Source: Nematopogon swammerdamellus
Taxonomy: Eukaryota; Arthropoda; Insecta; Lepidoptera; Adelidae
Assembly (NCBI GenBank): GCA_946902875.1
Contig: OX336343.1
Coordinates: 4,515,754 to 4,579,753 of the forward strand
Direction of reading: 5' to 3'
DNA length: 64,000 nt
Shown: positions 53,590 through 64,000 of the stretch, piece after piece
Layout: the number at the start of each line of letters is the position of its first letter
Position numbering within the stretch: the stretch's first letter is position 1
The notes under the pieces: model-generated
The model's input: the letters and a program-made list of their open reading frames with translations, nothing else
Database searches by the model: none
Told to the model about the DNA's origin: nothing
Translations under genes and position numbers: made by a program

Positions 53590-56115
53590 ATGTCCCTGAA
53601 CGTGGAGAGCTGCGACAGCCTCCCGCCCGACGAGGAGCCCAAGCTCAAATACTGTCGGATGGAAAACGACGTGAAGAACATCCTGCTGAAGGACGCCGTG
53701 AGCTGCATCTGCGTGCACACCAAGTTCATCTGCATCGGCACGCTGTGGGGCAACATCCACCTGCTCGACCACGAGGGTAACACGGTACCCATCGGCGGGC
53801 AGAACGGGAGCAGGGGCATGGAGCTACAGGCGCACGCCATCGCCGTCAACAGAATCTCCGTCGACATCAACGGCGAGTACATCGCTAGCTGCTCCGACGA
53901 CGGCAAGGTGGTCGTGTACGGCCTCTACACGAGCGACAACACGCACAACCTCTCTCTCGGTCGCATCATCAAGTCCGTCGCGCTCGACCCCAACTACTAC
54001 AAGTCTGGCTCCGGCCGCCGCTTCCTCACCGGCGACAACAAGCTCATCCTCCACGAGAAGACGTTCCTGAACCGGCTGCGCAGCACCGTGCTGTGCGAGT
54101 GTGACGGCTACGTGCAGATGATGGCTTGGCGCGATCGCTTCGTGGCGTGGGCGAGCGACATGGGCGTCCGCGTGTACGACCTTACTGCGCGCTGCTCCCT
54201 CGGGCTCATCCAGTGGGAGAGAGACGCCTCCAAGTCCATCGAGGACTTCCGCTGCAACCTACTCTGGTCTGCCCCCAAGACGCTCATGATCGGCTGGATC
54301 GACACCGTCCGCATCTGTGTCATCAGAAAGAGAAGCAGCCTGGAGCTGCAGACGCGCGACGTGACCGAGTATCTCGTGGACCCCGTCTACACCTTCCAGA
54401 CGGACTACTTCATCAGCGGTCTGGGACCGCTCGAGGAGCAGCTCGTGCTGCTGGGAGTGCCCAAGGAGAAGGATCCCGAGAGCGGCAAGTCCCAGCGGCC
54501 CACGCTGTGCATCGCCGACTACAAGCACTGCGAGTTCAACGAGGTCTCCACGGACACCTTGAACATTCAGGGTTACGAGGACTACACTTGCAACGACTAC
54601 CACTTGGACCTGATCATCGAGGAGAACAGATTCTTCGTGGTGTCGCCCAAGGAGATTGTGGTGGCGAGACCTTACGATATCGACGACCGCGTCGGCTGGC
54701 TGATAGACCACGGCCGCTACGAGAAGGCGATCGGCATCCTCGAGGACGCCGGTGGCAAGACGGCGAAGCACTCGGTTGGCAAGGTGGGCGTGCAGTACCT
54801 CGACCATCTACTCGGCGAAAAGCTCTTCGAGGAGGCGGCCATCTTATGTGCTAAGATATGCAAACACGACAAAGTGATGTGGGAAACGCAGATAAGCAAA
54901 TTTGCAGACTTAAACCAACTCCGAACCATCAGCCCCTACATACCCAAGTCTCCAGAATACAAATTGAATCCTCATATTTACGAGATGATATTCTACGAGT
55001 ACTTAAAAGTGGACCCTCAGGGATTTTTGAAGTTAGTGCAGGGTTGGAGCCCGGCGTTGTACAAGACTAGCGCAGTCATCAAAGCCGTCATAGAGCATTT
55101 GTTGACGACGGACGTCGATAAAAATGTTTACTTGGAAGCGTTGGCCATACTGTACTGCTATGAAAAGAAATTTGACAAAGCTCTAACGATGTATCTCAAA
55201 CTTCAGCACAAGGATGTTTTTAATCTGATAAAAAAACATGATATGTACAGCGTGATCCACGATAAGATATTAGACTTGATGACTCTGGACTGCGAGAAGG
55301 CAATATCGATACTTTTAGACAAATCTAAAGTTCCCGTAGAGATAGTGGAAAAGCAGTTAGAGAAGCACCCTGTATTTCTGTATCTGTACTTGGATGCTTA
55401 CAGTAAAGTGGACCCTCACGGGAAGTATCATGGGAAGCTGGTGCGGCTGTATGCCGAGTTTGCAAGGGAGAAACTGTTACCATTTTTGAGACGCAGCGAT
55501 AACTATCCCATACAGGAAGCGCTAGATATTTGCCAAACTAAGAAGTTCTATCCTGAAATGGTGTTCCTTTTAGGCCGCATCGGCAACACGAAGGAAGCTT
55601 TGCAGATAATAATTGAGCAATTGAAAGACATTAATCAGGCGATAACATTCTGTCAGGAGCACAACGACAAGGAACTGTGGATGGATCTGATCAAGCAGTC
55701 TGTCGATAAACCTGAATACGTATCGCTGCTCCTCAAGAGGATCGGCAATTACGTAGATCCGAGAATGTTGATTCAGGACATAAAGTCGGGGTGTGAAATC
55801 CAAGACCTGAAGGAGTCGCTCGCTAAGATGATGAGCGACTATTACCTTCAGCTTTCGGTGCAGGAGGCTTGCAAGGCGATCACCTTGAGGAATTACTTTG
55901 ACCTGCACGAGAAACTTGTGCACGGCCACCAGCGAGGCATTTCAGTGACAGATGACTTCTTGTGTAGCGTGTGTCAGGGAAAAATTATCATAAGGGACGT
56001 GTCCGACGCCTCAGAGTTAATCGTTTACAACTGTAGACATTCTTTTCACATTGGCTGTTTGCCTGTTGATAACAATGGTCTACTGTGTGCAATATGTAAT
56101 GCAGTTAAAATGTGA
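53590..56115 (+). CDS. Vps41: Vps41 (light), HOPS complex subunit
   Basis: 841 codons in one open frame. Vps41 is the membrane-contacting end of the HOPS tethering complex, which joins late endosomes or AP-3 vesicles to lysosomes and, in insects, pigment granules. The N-terminus EEPKLKY matches the start of the conserved region in animal Vps41. A beta-propeller of WD-like repeats spans about residues 25-330, a clathrin-heavy-chain-type helical repeat about 540-720, and a RING-H2 finger ends the protein (CSVC 792-795, CRHSFHIGC, CAIC to 836). The length is close to the human (about 854) and fly proteins, so it is complete. ATG 53590 has a good context and follows a splice acceptor at 53561. 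AATAAA lies at 56261-56266. Codons are strongly G/C-ending up to about residue 420 and mixed afterwards. Upstream POLN is divergent. Confidence 0.95.
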   Translation: MSLNVESCDSLPPDEEPKLKYCRMENDVKNILLKDAVSCICVHTKFICIGTLWGNIHLLDHEGNTVPIGGQNGSRGMELQAHAIAVNRISVDINGEYIASCSDDGKVVVYGLYTSDNTHNLSLGRIIKSVALDPNYYKSGSGRRFLTGDNKLILHEKTFLNRLRSTVLCECDGYVQMMAWRDRFVAWASDMGVRVYDLTARCSLGLIQWERDASKSIEDFRCNLLWSAPKTLMIGWIDTVRICVIRKRSSLELQTRDVTEYLVDPVYTFQTDYFISGLGPLEEQLVLLGVPKEKDPESGKSQRPTLCIADYKHCEFNEVSTDTLNIQGYEDYTCNDYHLDLIIEENRFFVVSPKEIVVARPYDIDDRVGWLIDHGRYEKAIGILEDAGGKTAKHSVGKVGVQYLDHLLGEKLFEEAAILCAKICKHDKVMWETQISKFADLNQLRTISPYIPKSPEYKLNPHIYEMIFYEYLKVDPQGFLKLVQGWSPALYKTSAVIKAVIEHLLTTDVDKNVYLEALAILYCYEKKFDKALTMYLKLQHKDVFNLIKKHDMYSVIHDKILDLMTLDCEKAISILLDKSKVPVEIVEKQLEKHPVFLYLYLDAYSKVDPHGKYHGKLVRLYAEFAREKLLPFLRRSDNYPIQEALDICQTKKFYPEMVFLLGRIGNTKEALQIIIEQLKDINQAITFCQEHNDKELWMDLIKQSVDKPEYVSLLLKRIGNYVDPRMLIQDIKSGCEIQDLKESLAKMMSDYYLQLSVQEACKAITLRNYFDLHEKLVHGHQRGISVTDDFLCSVCQGKIIIRDVSDASELIVYNCRHSFHIGCLPVDNNGLLCAICNAVKM

Positions 56116-56260
56116 TACTTTCATCTGTTGCGTATTATCCGTGTATATAGCTAGCTTAATTTCATCGTGCTCAATGTATGTATCCCTTTTTTTGTGCTTG
56201 TACCATCTGCAATCGGAATGTGACCGTAAGCACATTTTTCTATGTGTAAGTATCCTAACT

Positions 56261-56266
56261 AATAAA
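56261..56266 (+). terminator. Poly(A) signal of Vps41
   Basis: Canonical AATAAA 146 bp after the stop codon, with T-rich sequence following. Confidence 0.6.
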
Positions 56267-56601
56267 GCGCAAATTTTGTAATGAATGACAGACGAGCCAT
56301 CATCGCTTATAATTCCAGAACTACTCAAATCTATTCAGATGGGTTGCCATGGGCGTTTTCTGACACATCTTAACGATGATTATAGTATCACAACATAGTG
56401 TATAATCGTGTATAATACACAAATTAACCACTAGTGCAGTGTTACTATGGATATGCTGACATCCAAATGCTCTTGGCTGACATGATAACATTGCTATAAA
56501 GTTTTACTTTTGCAAAGACAATAAACATATTGTGAAAAATTCATAAACTGTATTTTACAAAATTTAGTTAATTATAAAAATATAAGTAAAAAAGCGGTAA
56601 A

Positions 56602-56784
56602 TTATGTACATCGAGCCCTAGTCTGCCATAATCGGCTTTGTAGAGCGTCATTTCTGTCGCACGAACGAAGAGAATGACACGTCACGTCATCGATAAAACA
56701 TTATTAGTGCTTTGTGCAAAAGAGACGACGCTATACAAAGCCGAAGACAGCCGACTGTCTCTTTCTAGGTCTTGATGTACATAA
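56602..56784. mobile_element. Hairpin MITE downstream of Vps41
   Basis: Inverted ends TTATGTACATCGAGCCCTAG and CTAGGTCTTGATGTACATAA, with further complementarity inward (CGGCTTTGTAGAGCGTC against GACGACGCTATACAAAGCCG). No coding capacity. Confidence 0.7.
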
Positions 56785-56884
56785 CTTACTACAGAGTACT
56801 GTAGGTTTCAGTTTTTCTCTTACCGTGTCGAGTGCTGTGTGTAGAGGTCGCTAAAGTGCTATCTGTGTGTGTGAAATGCTTTAA

Positions 56885-57165
56885 TAGCCTACTGGTTCAC
56901 GTCGCCAATCGCTGCATGCGAAAATGTACCTTAACGATCAAGTATAAAGTGGTTATTGCTTTGCAGCTGCGCGCAGTTGCGTGTCGGTATGCTTCGCGCA
57001 GCTGACGAATTTCCACTGAAATAGACCGTCGGCGGCCCGTCGGGCGGTAGGTAGTTAGCGCGCGCAAGTACATAGAGTGCGTGAGGCCTGCCTCCGTGTC
57101 TGCGCCCATTCCCCAAATCATCATCACTAGGTAGATTGGTGGTGCAATGCACCAGTTTTTGATGT
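56885..57165 (-). repeat. Interspersed repeat, family B (copy 2)
   Basis: Inverted relative of 14540-14800: GCGCGCGCAAGTACATAGAG and GATTATTGCTTTGCAGCTGC-like blocks are shared. Non-coding. Confidence 0.6.
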
Positions 57166-57296
57166 CGAAATTAAACACACCGGGCGTAGTGCCACTTTGG
57201 ATGGGTCATTCTTGATAACAAATTTATTATTTTTACCAGACTACGGTGAAGCCAAAAGGAGTGTTGTGGTTTAGCGTGATTGTACGTATACATGTA

Positions 57297-57441
57297 TAGT
57301 TCCCGGTAGCAAATAATGCGTGTCAAGCTTTAGAAAAAGACATCGTCCCTGTCGCACATCTCTGTGCGACAGGGACGACGCTCTACAACCGGATTGTCTC
57401 TTTCTAAAGCTCGACACGAATTATTTGCTGCCCGGGAACTG
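57297..57441. mobile_element. Hairpin MITE with TA duplication
   Basis: Inverted ends TAGTTCCCGG and CCGGGAACTG flanked by TA. Arms of about 60-70 bp pair almost fully, including AGACATCGTCCCTGTCGCAC against GTGCGACAGGGACGACGCTC. The TA target fits a Tc1/mariner-type source. Confidence 0.75.
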
Positions 57442-57618
57442 TACGTGTGTTGCTATGTTTCAATCTAGATGCAGTTTACAGTACCTGGTGAGACTTCAGT
57501 GACATTTGATTCTTCAAATTCGCAGAGCGTCATGTAGGGTTGATTCTTTTTTCAAATCTAGAATGGTGTAAATTGCCCAACTATAAAAGTAAAATTTCTG
57601 AGGTATCATTGTCTAGAC

Positions 57619-57970
57619 TAGTTGTTCCCAATTATAGTTTAATCAGTACCCCTTAGCGAATTTTCTTACACAAGTACCCCTGAGTTAACTAAAACAATTT
57701 TCATATACCTAGTTGTTATTTTTACATAAGTAATAATGTTGCTTAACCATCATATCAGTCATTTATTAGGGTCTAGTCTAGTAATCACAATATAATTCAA
57801 AATAGGTCCCAATCAACCATGGCAGATAATGGAGACAATTTTCACTAATGAGATAAGTGGGCCCCTTTCTTTACTTAAGATTGTAGCGGTAAAAGTGGCC
57901 AAACAGTGCACCCCTTCTCTTGTGCCTGCGTACCCCTGGGGGTATGCGTACTACTATTTGGGAACCGCTG
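57619..57970. mobile_element. hAT-like MITE
   Basis: Ends TAGTTGTTCCCAA and TTGGGAACCGCTG are inverted; flanks GTCTAGAC and GTCTAAAC match at 7 of 8 positions, an aged 8-bp TSD. Non-coding 352-bp interior. End sequence resembles the hAT relic at 9580-10014. Confidence 0.68.
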
Positions 57971-57978
57971 GTCTAAAC

Positions 57979-60900
57979 TAGTCTAGTGCTTGAAAGGACT
58001 ATTTAAAGAAGTCAGTTAAAAAATATACCACTCGTAAGTCCTTATAAAATTAACTTTCCACATTTCCTTATCTTTTCGTAGTCAGGTGTTAAAATTTGTA
58101 TTTTTTCACTAATTTATTATTAATCTTTTAATCTTAGAGACGACTGTTTGTTAATTAATTGACCAATGAAATATTATATAATATAATATGTATAATTAGA
58201 CCGCACATTTGTTTGACATTAGGTATTACTTTATTTTAAAGGTGTAAGTAATATCATCTTCCTCGAATATAATATAATGGACTATTTAAAAAAAAGTATG
58301 TAAGAAATAATAAACATTTATTTTTCTCTTAGAACATTCACATTTTTTTTATACCAAAAGTATAAAATTTCAAGATACTGACGGTGGCCATCTTGACGTC
58401 AAACTGGTGACAGACCTAGCATTCAGAGACTGTCCGTAGCCAGCCTGACATGGCAGTTTTTTTAAGACATCATGCATTCATACATAAGATTCAACGTCTG
58501 CCGTCTGTATGTATGTTCGCTTCTAACTCAAGAAGGGCTCAACCTATTTAATGGTTATGGACTATATACATATATAACATCAATCACACCATTATTCATG
58601 AGCTGAAGAGTGGGGTCGAAAATGAGCAGTCAGAAAAAATTCACCAATTGCTCTCCCTTCATCGGGCGACCTTCGCAATCTTCGTGTTTCTCTCTCACTC
58701 CTGTCACAGGGATGCAAGCGAGAGCAAGCGATAGCAACGTCGCACTGGGGCCATGACGATGCAGCATGGCTTGTCTCCGTAGAGGGAGACAAATGACAGT
58801 CGGCTCTGATTGTTCTCATATTGATCGCATAATATGCTACGATGTTGCAGAAAATGGATAATTTTGATACCGAAAGATTTATTTGTCGTCCATTTTGAAA
58901 CTGACGAGCCTGCGCCTGTACCGGTGTTGCTCACTCGCCGATGTGAGTATGAGAAACGATCTCACTCAACCAATCAGAACGTTCGCTGAGGCATCCGGCC
59001 CGGCTAATGGTTGAAATATGCGAGTATTTGTGTGAGTTAACACCGCTAGACCCCCTGGTCACCAGAGCAGACACCGGGACCTGGTGTCTGCTCTGGTGTT
59101 TCTCGTTTGGTAGCTCAATACACCACGGTGGCGCCGCTATAGTGTCCTAGTGAGATAGCGCCCTAATACGGCCAGGTTACGTCAAATACGTAAAAAATTT
59201 AATTCAAAATCACGAGGTCCCGTGATACATTCACTACAGATTTCATAAAATAAATTTCACAAAGCTACACAGGTATTTCAATGGCAGAGAAATTAGGCAC
59301 CTACGTAAAAAAATCAGAAATTTTAAATTTGCTGTGGCAGCAAAACCACTCATACACACACGCCGGCTCTAGAAAGGGTCAAAATAAAACAAAACATTTT
59401 TTTCAAACTTTATTGAGGTAAAAGTACAATTATTTTAAACTGTTTTGATTCCATGACATGTCTTCCTCTGTCGTCCATTTTAGAGTATTAACTTCACGTC
59501 GTCCATCCTGTGACCGTTTGTTTATCTTCCTCATCTTGATTCCTGTTGCCTAAGTCTACCTAATGTTACGACTCGTACCTGACTCAAGTGCTCTAGTAGC
59601 AGTCCGCTACACGCTCAATCGTGCCCGTGTGGAGCAATCATAAACGCACTACTACAGTGGGTGTATCTCCGTGTGACAATATGCCACACGGCACCTCGGT
59701 GGACCTTACTATTTGAACCCATCAGCTATCTGGAAATCAGCAAACAGGAAAGCAGACTGCCAGCAACAGCAACAAACAGGCCAGCGAGCAGCACCGGCCT
59801 GCCGGAAAATACATTCATTAATGTTCATCGTATCGTCTGTACAGATTTCTGTTTCTACTGTGCTCGTTATGAGCAGTTTTGGGAGCGTCCATAAACCACA
59901 TGGCTCCATTTTGGCGTCCTTGACCCCCCCTCCCCCCCTCAATATAGCCTACTATGCCTTGCTGGGTGGAAATTTTCCACCCATGTTTAAATACATTTAC
60001 TGTATTTGCTTATCTTCCTTACGTTTAAATTTATTAAATTATTTTCTTTTTATTCTGGGCCTCGTAAAATGAGCATATTTAGGGAAATAATGGTGTGTAC
60101 CCAGTCAGACTGTGTCAAGTAGCTTTTTACCTGACTCCTCCCCGTGAAGCGGGTCATCTGGTTTATGGAAGCGCCCTTTGATGTGTCAATCAAAGGGTTA
60201 TGTCGTCCACCAGTTGGGACTCAAAACGAGGGCTAGTTGAGTACAAGACTATAGTTGGTGTATGGCTCGGAGGGATTCTCCTTGTAAATATAAAAACATT
60301 ACTCGTAACTTTCAGGCTCTGGACAGCATCGACAGCAGTCGGCAGTTCAGCAAACCCCCCCCTCACCACCACCTCACCGACCACACCCCGCGCCCCGCCA
60401 CAACTCCTCTCCTCACCACGGCCCTCGCCTGAGCACGCAACACACACACGTTATTGGTGAAGTAAACGCGAACGCCGCACCTCACTCCCACCTGCCATCC
60501 GCTACTGCTCTTGTCAATGTAACATGTTTGTGTAATTATGAAGTAAAAAAATGAATGGCAGTGGATGTGTCGAGGATAATACAAATATTCAAATAAACTG
60601 AACGTGAATCTAGTGTAACTAATTTGTCACTCGCCCCTGATGTTAGGGATGCGAATCAATAATGATCAGTATCAATCTTGGTGACGGTTTTTTTTTTTTT
60701 CAAAATTTACCCAGTAGAGTCTCGATTACTTCTACCCACAATTTATTACATATATTTGGCTGAGAGACAGACAACTAGGTTAGATTACATCTGAAATATC
60801 TAATGAGACATTGTTAACCTAATTACATTTGAATTACTCAAATTTGATGATACAAAGTTATAATTAAATGAACCGGTAAGAAGAATAATACAATCAAGGA

Positions 60901-62174
60901 ATTAATTCATAGTAGATCATGATGGATTGAATCAAATTGACTCGATTACTACTTTCGAAGGATTGAATACGTCTTCACAAATAAAACAACTCCCATCACC
61001 ACGGCCCGCGGCGCGCGCGATGTTGCACAACCCGCTCGCGATGTCACGACCCATGCAATCCAAGTAGATTGAATCCACTCATGCACGAACGAGTGAGATG
61101 CGTCTTAAAAATCTAACGCCCGCCCGTGTGATTAGACTGAGTGAGCGATAATAATTTATTCCGAAGCCCTTGCACCCGCTTAGTTATAGATTCGATCTCA
61201 CGATTGAGTCAGTAAGATTCAATCACTTCAGAAATGGCCCGCGACTGAATTGAGTCATCCAAATATAGTGAACTTCTATTGACTACAAGGAATTAATTAA
61301 CCTGATGTGCATATATCCAATGAATTGGTGAAACATCAAGAAATGAATTGCGATTTCATTTATTCAATTAAAAGAGTTATTACAAGACTTTTCTGCAATA
61401 CACAATGCGAAAAGTAAGAGAATATTGTCAATGTTCAATACCAACTAGTACTGAAGAAAAAAAACTTAAAAATACTTATTAGGTATGCGGTAAAACGGTT
61501 GTATCCCGTATTAAAGCGTGTGTCGAGAGCGGAACGGAATGAAAAAGTTTTGACATTGCTAAAGGTATACCTTCGCTGAAAGGCGGTCACGAATGTCGCC
61601 GCGCCGGCACACCGCTTCAATTTCCGCACGACACTACACCTGCAACAGACATCTGCAATCAGTCGTCCAACACCACGTGTAACATTGATTTACTACAAGT
61701 CCTCACGTTGTTTATATCGAGCATTTATTTTGCATAAAATGCTGATAGACGTCGACTTCCAGTTTTTGCTGCGACAATGGACGCCGACGTCGACATAAAC
61801 TCAAATATTTCGTAAAATAATTAAGCTAGATCAATAAACTCTTTAGGTTCTAACTTGAAGTGCTCTCTTGTTAATAATTAACTGAAATAGCATACATACA
61901 TATCACACAAGCTGAATCCCGACAATCGGGGTAAGCAGAGTAATCGGCGTTGTGCTGCAAGAACTCTGGGGTAAATTACAGCACAACACCGACCACCACG
62001 TTAAATAGCACTTGACGAATATTTTCGATGTCGCCCATTAGGGCGGCACGGGCCTAACAGAAGCAAGCGTCGACCATCGGTGCCCACGCAGGCTTATCAG
62101 AATTCGATTTCTAACGGCAGTTAAATGTTTACAATTTCTTGGGGACTCTTTTTGAACTAATTTAATTACTCTTA
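57979..62174. other. Intergenic region between Vps41 and the SR-protein gene
   Basis: No gene recognised. Contains a repeat start AAGATTCAACGTCTGC (58486, related to 12290), a perfect 16-bp hairpin (59060-59098), C-rich tracts near 59922-59938, GC-rich patches near 60340-60430 and 61000-61060, and a repeat at about 61905-62010 whose inverse occurs at 11245-11345 (shares CCCGACAATCGGGGTAAGC-type sequence). ORFs of 60-119 codons here show no domain. Confidence 0.45.
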
Positions 62175-62301
62175 GGCCCACTTGCACCAACACAAATTTA
62201 ATATATAAACCAGTTTAAGCTAGCACTCGTTGACTGTGGGAACCGCGTTTAAATCCATAACTCGCTACTTAACTTTAAACTCGTGTTGGTGCAAGTGGGC
62301 C
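62175..62301. mobile_element. PIF/Harbinger-type MITE
   Basis: 127 bp flanked by TTA (62172-62174 and 62302-62304). Ends GGCCCACTTGCACCAACAC and GTGTTGGTGCAAGTGGGCC are perfect 19-bp inverted repeats. A 3-bp TTA duplication with GGCC-type ends is characteristic of PIF/Harbinger MITEs. Confidence 0.82.
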
Positions 62302-62311
62302 TTAATGTTTA

Positions 62312-62620
62312 TTTTTATGGAAACTGACACGGTTTGCTAAATCACCTACAACATCTGTGATGTCAGCCCATAACACCGGGTGAACTAGGTGCCAAATCAG
62401 TGCTTCCCTTCATTTCATGTCGGCTAAGAGAAAGAAGGTGTGGATCTAAGCTTGCGATGGCTTCACCGAACATATCCGGGCCCATCGGCAGTGGAGGAGG
62501 GTATTAATCGACTATTTACATACCTAGCTGTTTCAACCGACGTTTCATTCAGTGCGGTGGTGCTACCTTCCCTTCCTACCTTACTAAGTAGGAAGGGAAG
62601 GGACCTAGAGTTTTACGTGG
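62312..62620 (+). repeat. Interspersed repeat, family A (copy 3), interrupted
   Basis: Left part TTTTTATGGAAACTGACACG...CATTTCATGTCGGC and right part ACTATTTACATACC...CATTCAGTGCGGTGGT match the uninterrupted copies at 2527 and 16742. The RLE LINE piece at 62434-62510 sits between them, with about 25 bp of the host repeat missing at the junction. Confidence 0.72.
62434..62510 (-). mobile_element. Very short RLE LINE 3' end inserted in a repeat
   Basis: 77 bp identical or nearly so to the extreme 3' UTR of the elements at 24974-31438 (GAAGGTGTGGATCTAAGC to GTATTAATCG). It is a severely 5'-truncated insertion within interspersed repeat family A. Confidence 0.85.
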
Positions 62621-62827
62621 AATCCGAACCACACTCAGCCTCCAACGGTCGAGCGGTCACCCATCCAACTACTGACCGCGCTCAGGGTTGCTTAACAGTC
62701 GACCAAACGACCGAGGCTGGTTTATAGGTGTTGTAGGCTGTCTGGTAATGATTAATTATGGATTGATGAGTGTTGTGGGAGTGAGGAGAGATAGAGAGAG
62801 CGTGCATACCGACGGAGCGGGTGCAGC

Positions 62828-62975
62828 CTAGCGAGAGCGAGAGCGGCTGCGAGAGTTGCTGCGGCCGCGCGAGGACTTGGAGTCGGAGCGGGAGCGGGAG
62901 CGCGAGCGGCTGCGTGAGTTGGAGCGGCGGCGCGACCGCGAGCGCCGGCGAGACCGAGACCGCGAGCGGCTGTAG
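62828..62975 (-). CDS. Srsf2: SR splicing factor (SRSF2/SC35-like), last exon: RS domain
   Basis: On -, after acceptor TTGCAG the exon encodes SYSRSRSRSRRRSRS, continuing as an almost pure Ser/Arg repeat and ending SRSRSR and TAG (62828-62830). RS domains mediate contacts with other spliceosome proteins and are phosphorylated by SRPK and CLK kinases. The phase (2) matches the donor at 63901. The repeat-rich frames on + are shadows. Confidence 0.85.
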
Positions 62976-63900
62976 CTGCAACAATGCACCACATTTAGCA
63001 AAATGCTATACAGAGCAGGAGCGCGGGCGACATATCGGTTGTGACGCGGGTGTGCACTCCCCCCCCGCGTTCCCCGCTTGCGTTGATCGCTCCCACTAGT
63101 GCTTTTATTACTAAACATTATAGTTCATCACTAGCTAATTCCTCTAACCCGCACTCCAGCTCTGTCGCGTACTGTATATACTGTCAACACGCTCAGTCAT
63201 GCTGTTCAAACAACTGATTTTAAGCCTCGTTCACACCAAACGGATTGTCAGGCACCGACTGTGAGCGCATGTTACGCAGTCTTACTGCTTTTCCATACAT
63301 ATTAAATTTTTCGTTCACACCGAACAGACAATACGCTATTTAAGTCTCTCAGTAAGTGAGGCCCTGAAGAACAAACTAGATAACTAGTTTTGGATATAAT
63401 CTAATAGAGATAGCCACTATGGGACTGACATAGGTCAAATCGACTAAAGTCCCATCAAAACAGCAGAAAAAAATTTGCTAATGTGCTAATGACAATGGTT
63501 TTTGCGACAGTATCCTACAGTGAGCCTGCTCACAGCTTGCGGCTGACAATCTGTTTGGTGTTAACGCGGCATTAGCTCTTTCAACATAACATTTTAAACA
63601 TGTAACTTTTTTATTAGGTATAAATCAGGTTGAAGTCAGCAAAAAAAATGTTTTGAAAATACAACAGATATTCATTCAAGAAATCGTATGTCCGTGAAGT
63701 GAAGATTTTAATGTATGGTCACATTTTTTTTTTATTTTATGGATTGATTGTTAGACCTTTCAGGCAATTCTTCATTAAAATTATTATTTTCTTCTTGTAG
63801 CAGCAACCGTTGATGGTTTCTTTTTTTTTGACACAAACACATTGCCAATGTCATAGAGACAGTGGCTACAAGTGTCAATGTGAAAGAAAAATTACATTAC
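62976..63900. other. Intron of the SR-protein gene
   Basis: 925-bp intron from donor GTAATG (63900 downward) to acceptor TTGCAG. It contains a TIR element at 63224-63570 and AT-rich sequence. Confidence 0.7.
63224..63570. mobile_element. TIR element (Harbinger-like style) in the SR-gene intron
   Basis: Ends GCCTCGTTCACACCAAACGG and CTGTTTGGTGTTAACGCGGC are imperfect inverted repeats over about 45 bp (GATTGTCAGGCACCGACTGTGAGC is mirrored on the right). No TSD is convincing (TAA against ATT). Non-coding. Confidence 0.5.
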
Positions 63901-64000
63901 CTTCGGCCGCGTCTGGACGAACGTCCGCCGCCGCCGCGCGACGGCGACGCCGGGCGTCCGTAGCGCGCCATCTGCACGCGCAGCTCCCTCCCATCCAACA
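63901..64000 (-). CDS. Srsf2: SR splicing factor (SRSF2/SC35-like), end of RRM exon (partial)
   Basis: On -, the frame reads VLDGRELRVQMARYGRP, the C-terminal RRM signature of SRSF2, then a Ser/Arg/Gly linker (SPSRGGGGRSSRRGR). The RRM binds exonic enhancers in pre-mRNA in the nucleus. The remainder of the RRM and the start codon lie beyond the right edge. The donor AAG|GTAATG leaves phase 2, which joins the exon at 62975 in frame. Confidence 0.9.

Noticed and set aside
54126..54854. 242-codon + frame and 182-codon - frame overlapping Vps41
   Set aside because: Both coincide exactly with the GC3-rich half of Vps41, show no domain and are explained by rare stop codons in GC-rich shadow frames.
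59713..60072. 119-codon ORF with a Gln run
   Set aside because: No domain, no splice or promoter context, and it crosses C-rich simple sequence; not supportable as a gene.
62821..63099. Ser/Gly-rich + frame with Cys residues near 63 kb
   Set aside because: It is the antisense of the RS-domain exon of the SR protein.

Overview
The window looks like nuclear DNA of a moth or butterfly. It is AT-rich, its genes have canonical GT/AG introns, and its repeats (RLE- and APE-type LINEs, hAT, piggyBac-like and Tc1/pogo-like elements, SINE-like tails, and repeats ending CTAGCTGTTGCCCGCGGC) resemble those I know from Lepidoptera. The order is an inference from repeat style and proteins; no search was possible.

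Four host genes can be supported. (1) A beta-1,4-galactosyltransferase-family gene, probably a GalNAc-transferase, lies on + from 3057 to 19065 in four exons that join in phase to 325 codons. Its introns are packed with transposable elements. (2) A family-A DNA polymerase of the nu (POLN) type lies on - from 52266 down to 39917. I assembled 14 exons whose phases all agree, giving 1068 codons. (3) A complete, uninterrupted Vps41 reading frame lies on + at 53590-56115. It encodes a HOPS tethering subunit, and POLN lies head-to-head with it. (4) The 3' end of an SR splicing factor of the SRSF2/SC35 type lies on - in two exons (62828-62975 and 63901-64000) and runs off the right edge.

Layout. 1-2223: 3' half of an RNase H-bearing LINE. 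2224-3056: repeat-derived upstream region. 3057-19065: glycosyltransferase gene; intron 1 has a LINE fragment, a GC-rich element, a 1.5-kb foldback with mirror-image satellite and a truncated RLE LINE next to exon 2; intron 3 has at least six DNA-transposon relics with recognisable target-site duplications. 19066-22839: no gene. 22840-24597: two blocks of a 42-bp satellite split by a LINE 3' end. 24974-31438: two nearly identical R2-superclade (RLE-type) LINEs head to tail on -. 31600-35290: a CR1-type LINE with a PHD-like ORF1 and a lightly damaged ORF2. 36897-38219: a foldback element carrying a captured RT-associated C-terminal coding fragment. 39917-52266: POLN. 53590-56115: Vps41. 56116-62827: intergenic repeats and hairpin elements. 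62828-64000: SR protein.

The host genes have unrelated jobs (Golgi glycosylation, DNA repair synthesis, endolysosomal tethering, splicing) and form no operon-like unit. The most unusual content is mobile: the tandem RLE LINEs outside any visible rDNA, their other 3'-end copies in the window, and the inverted-ended elements with variable cargo.
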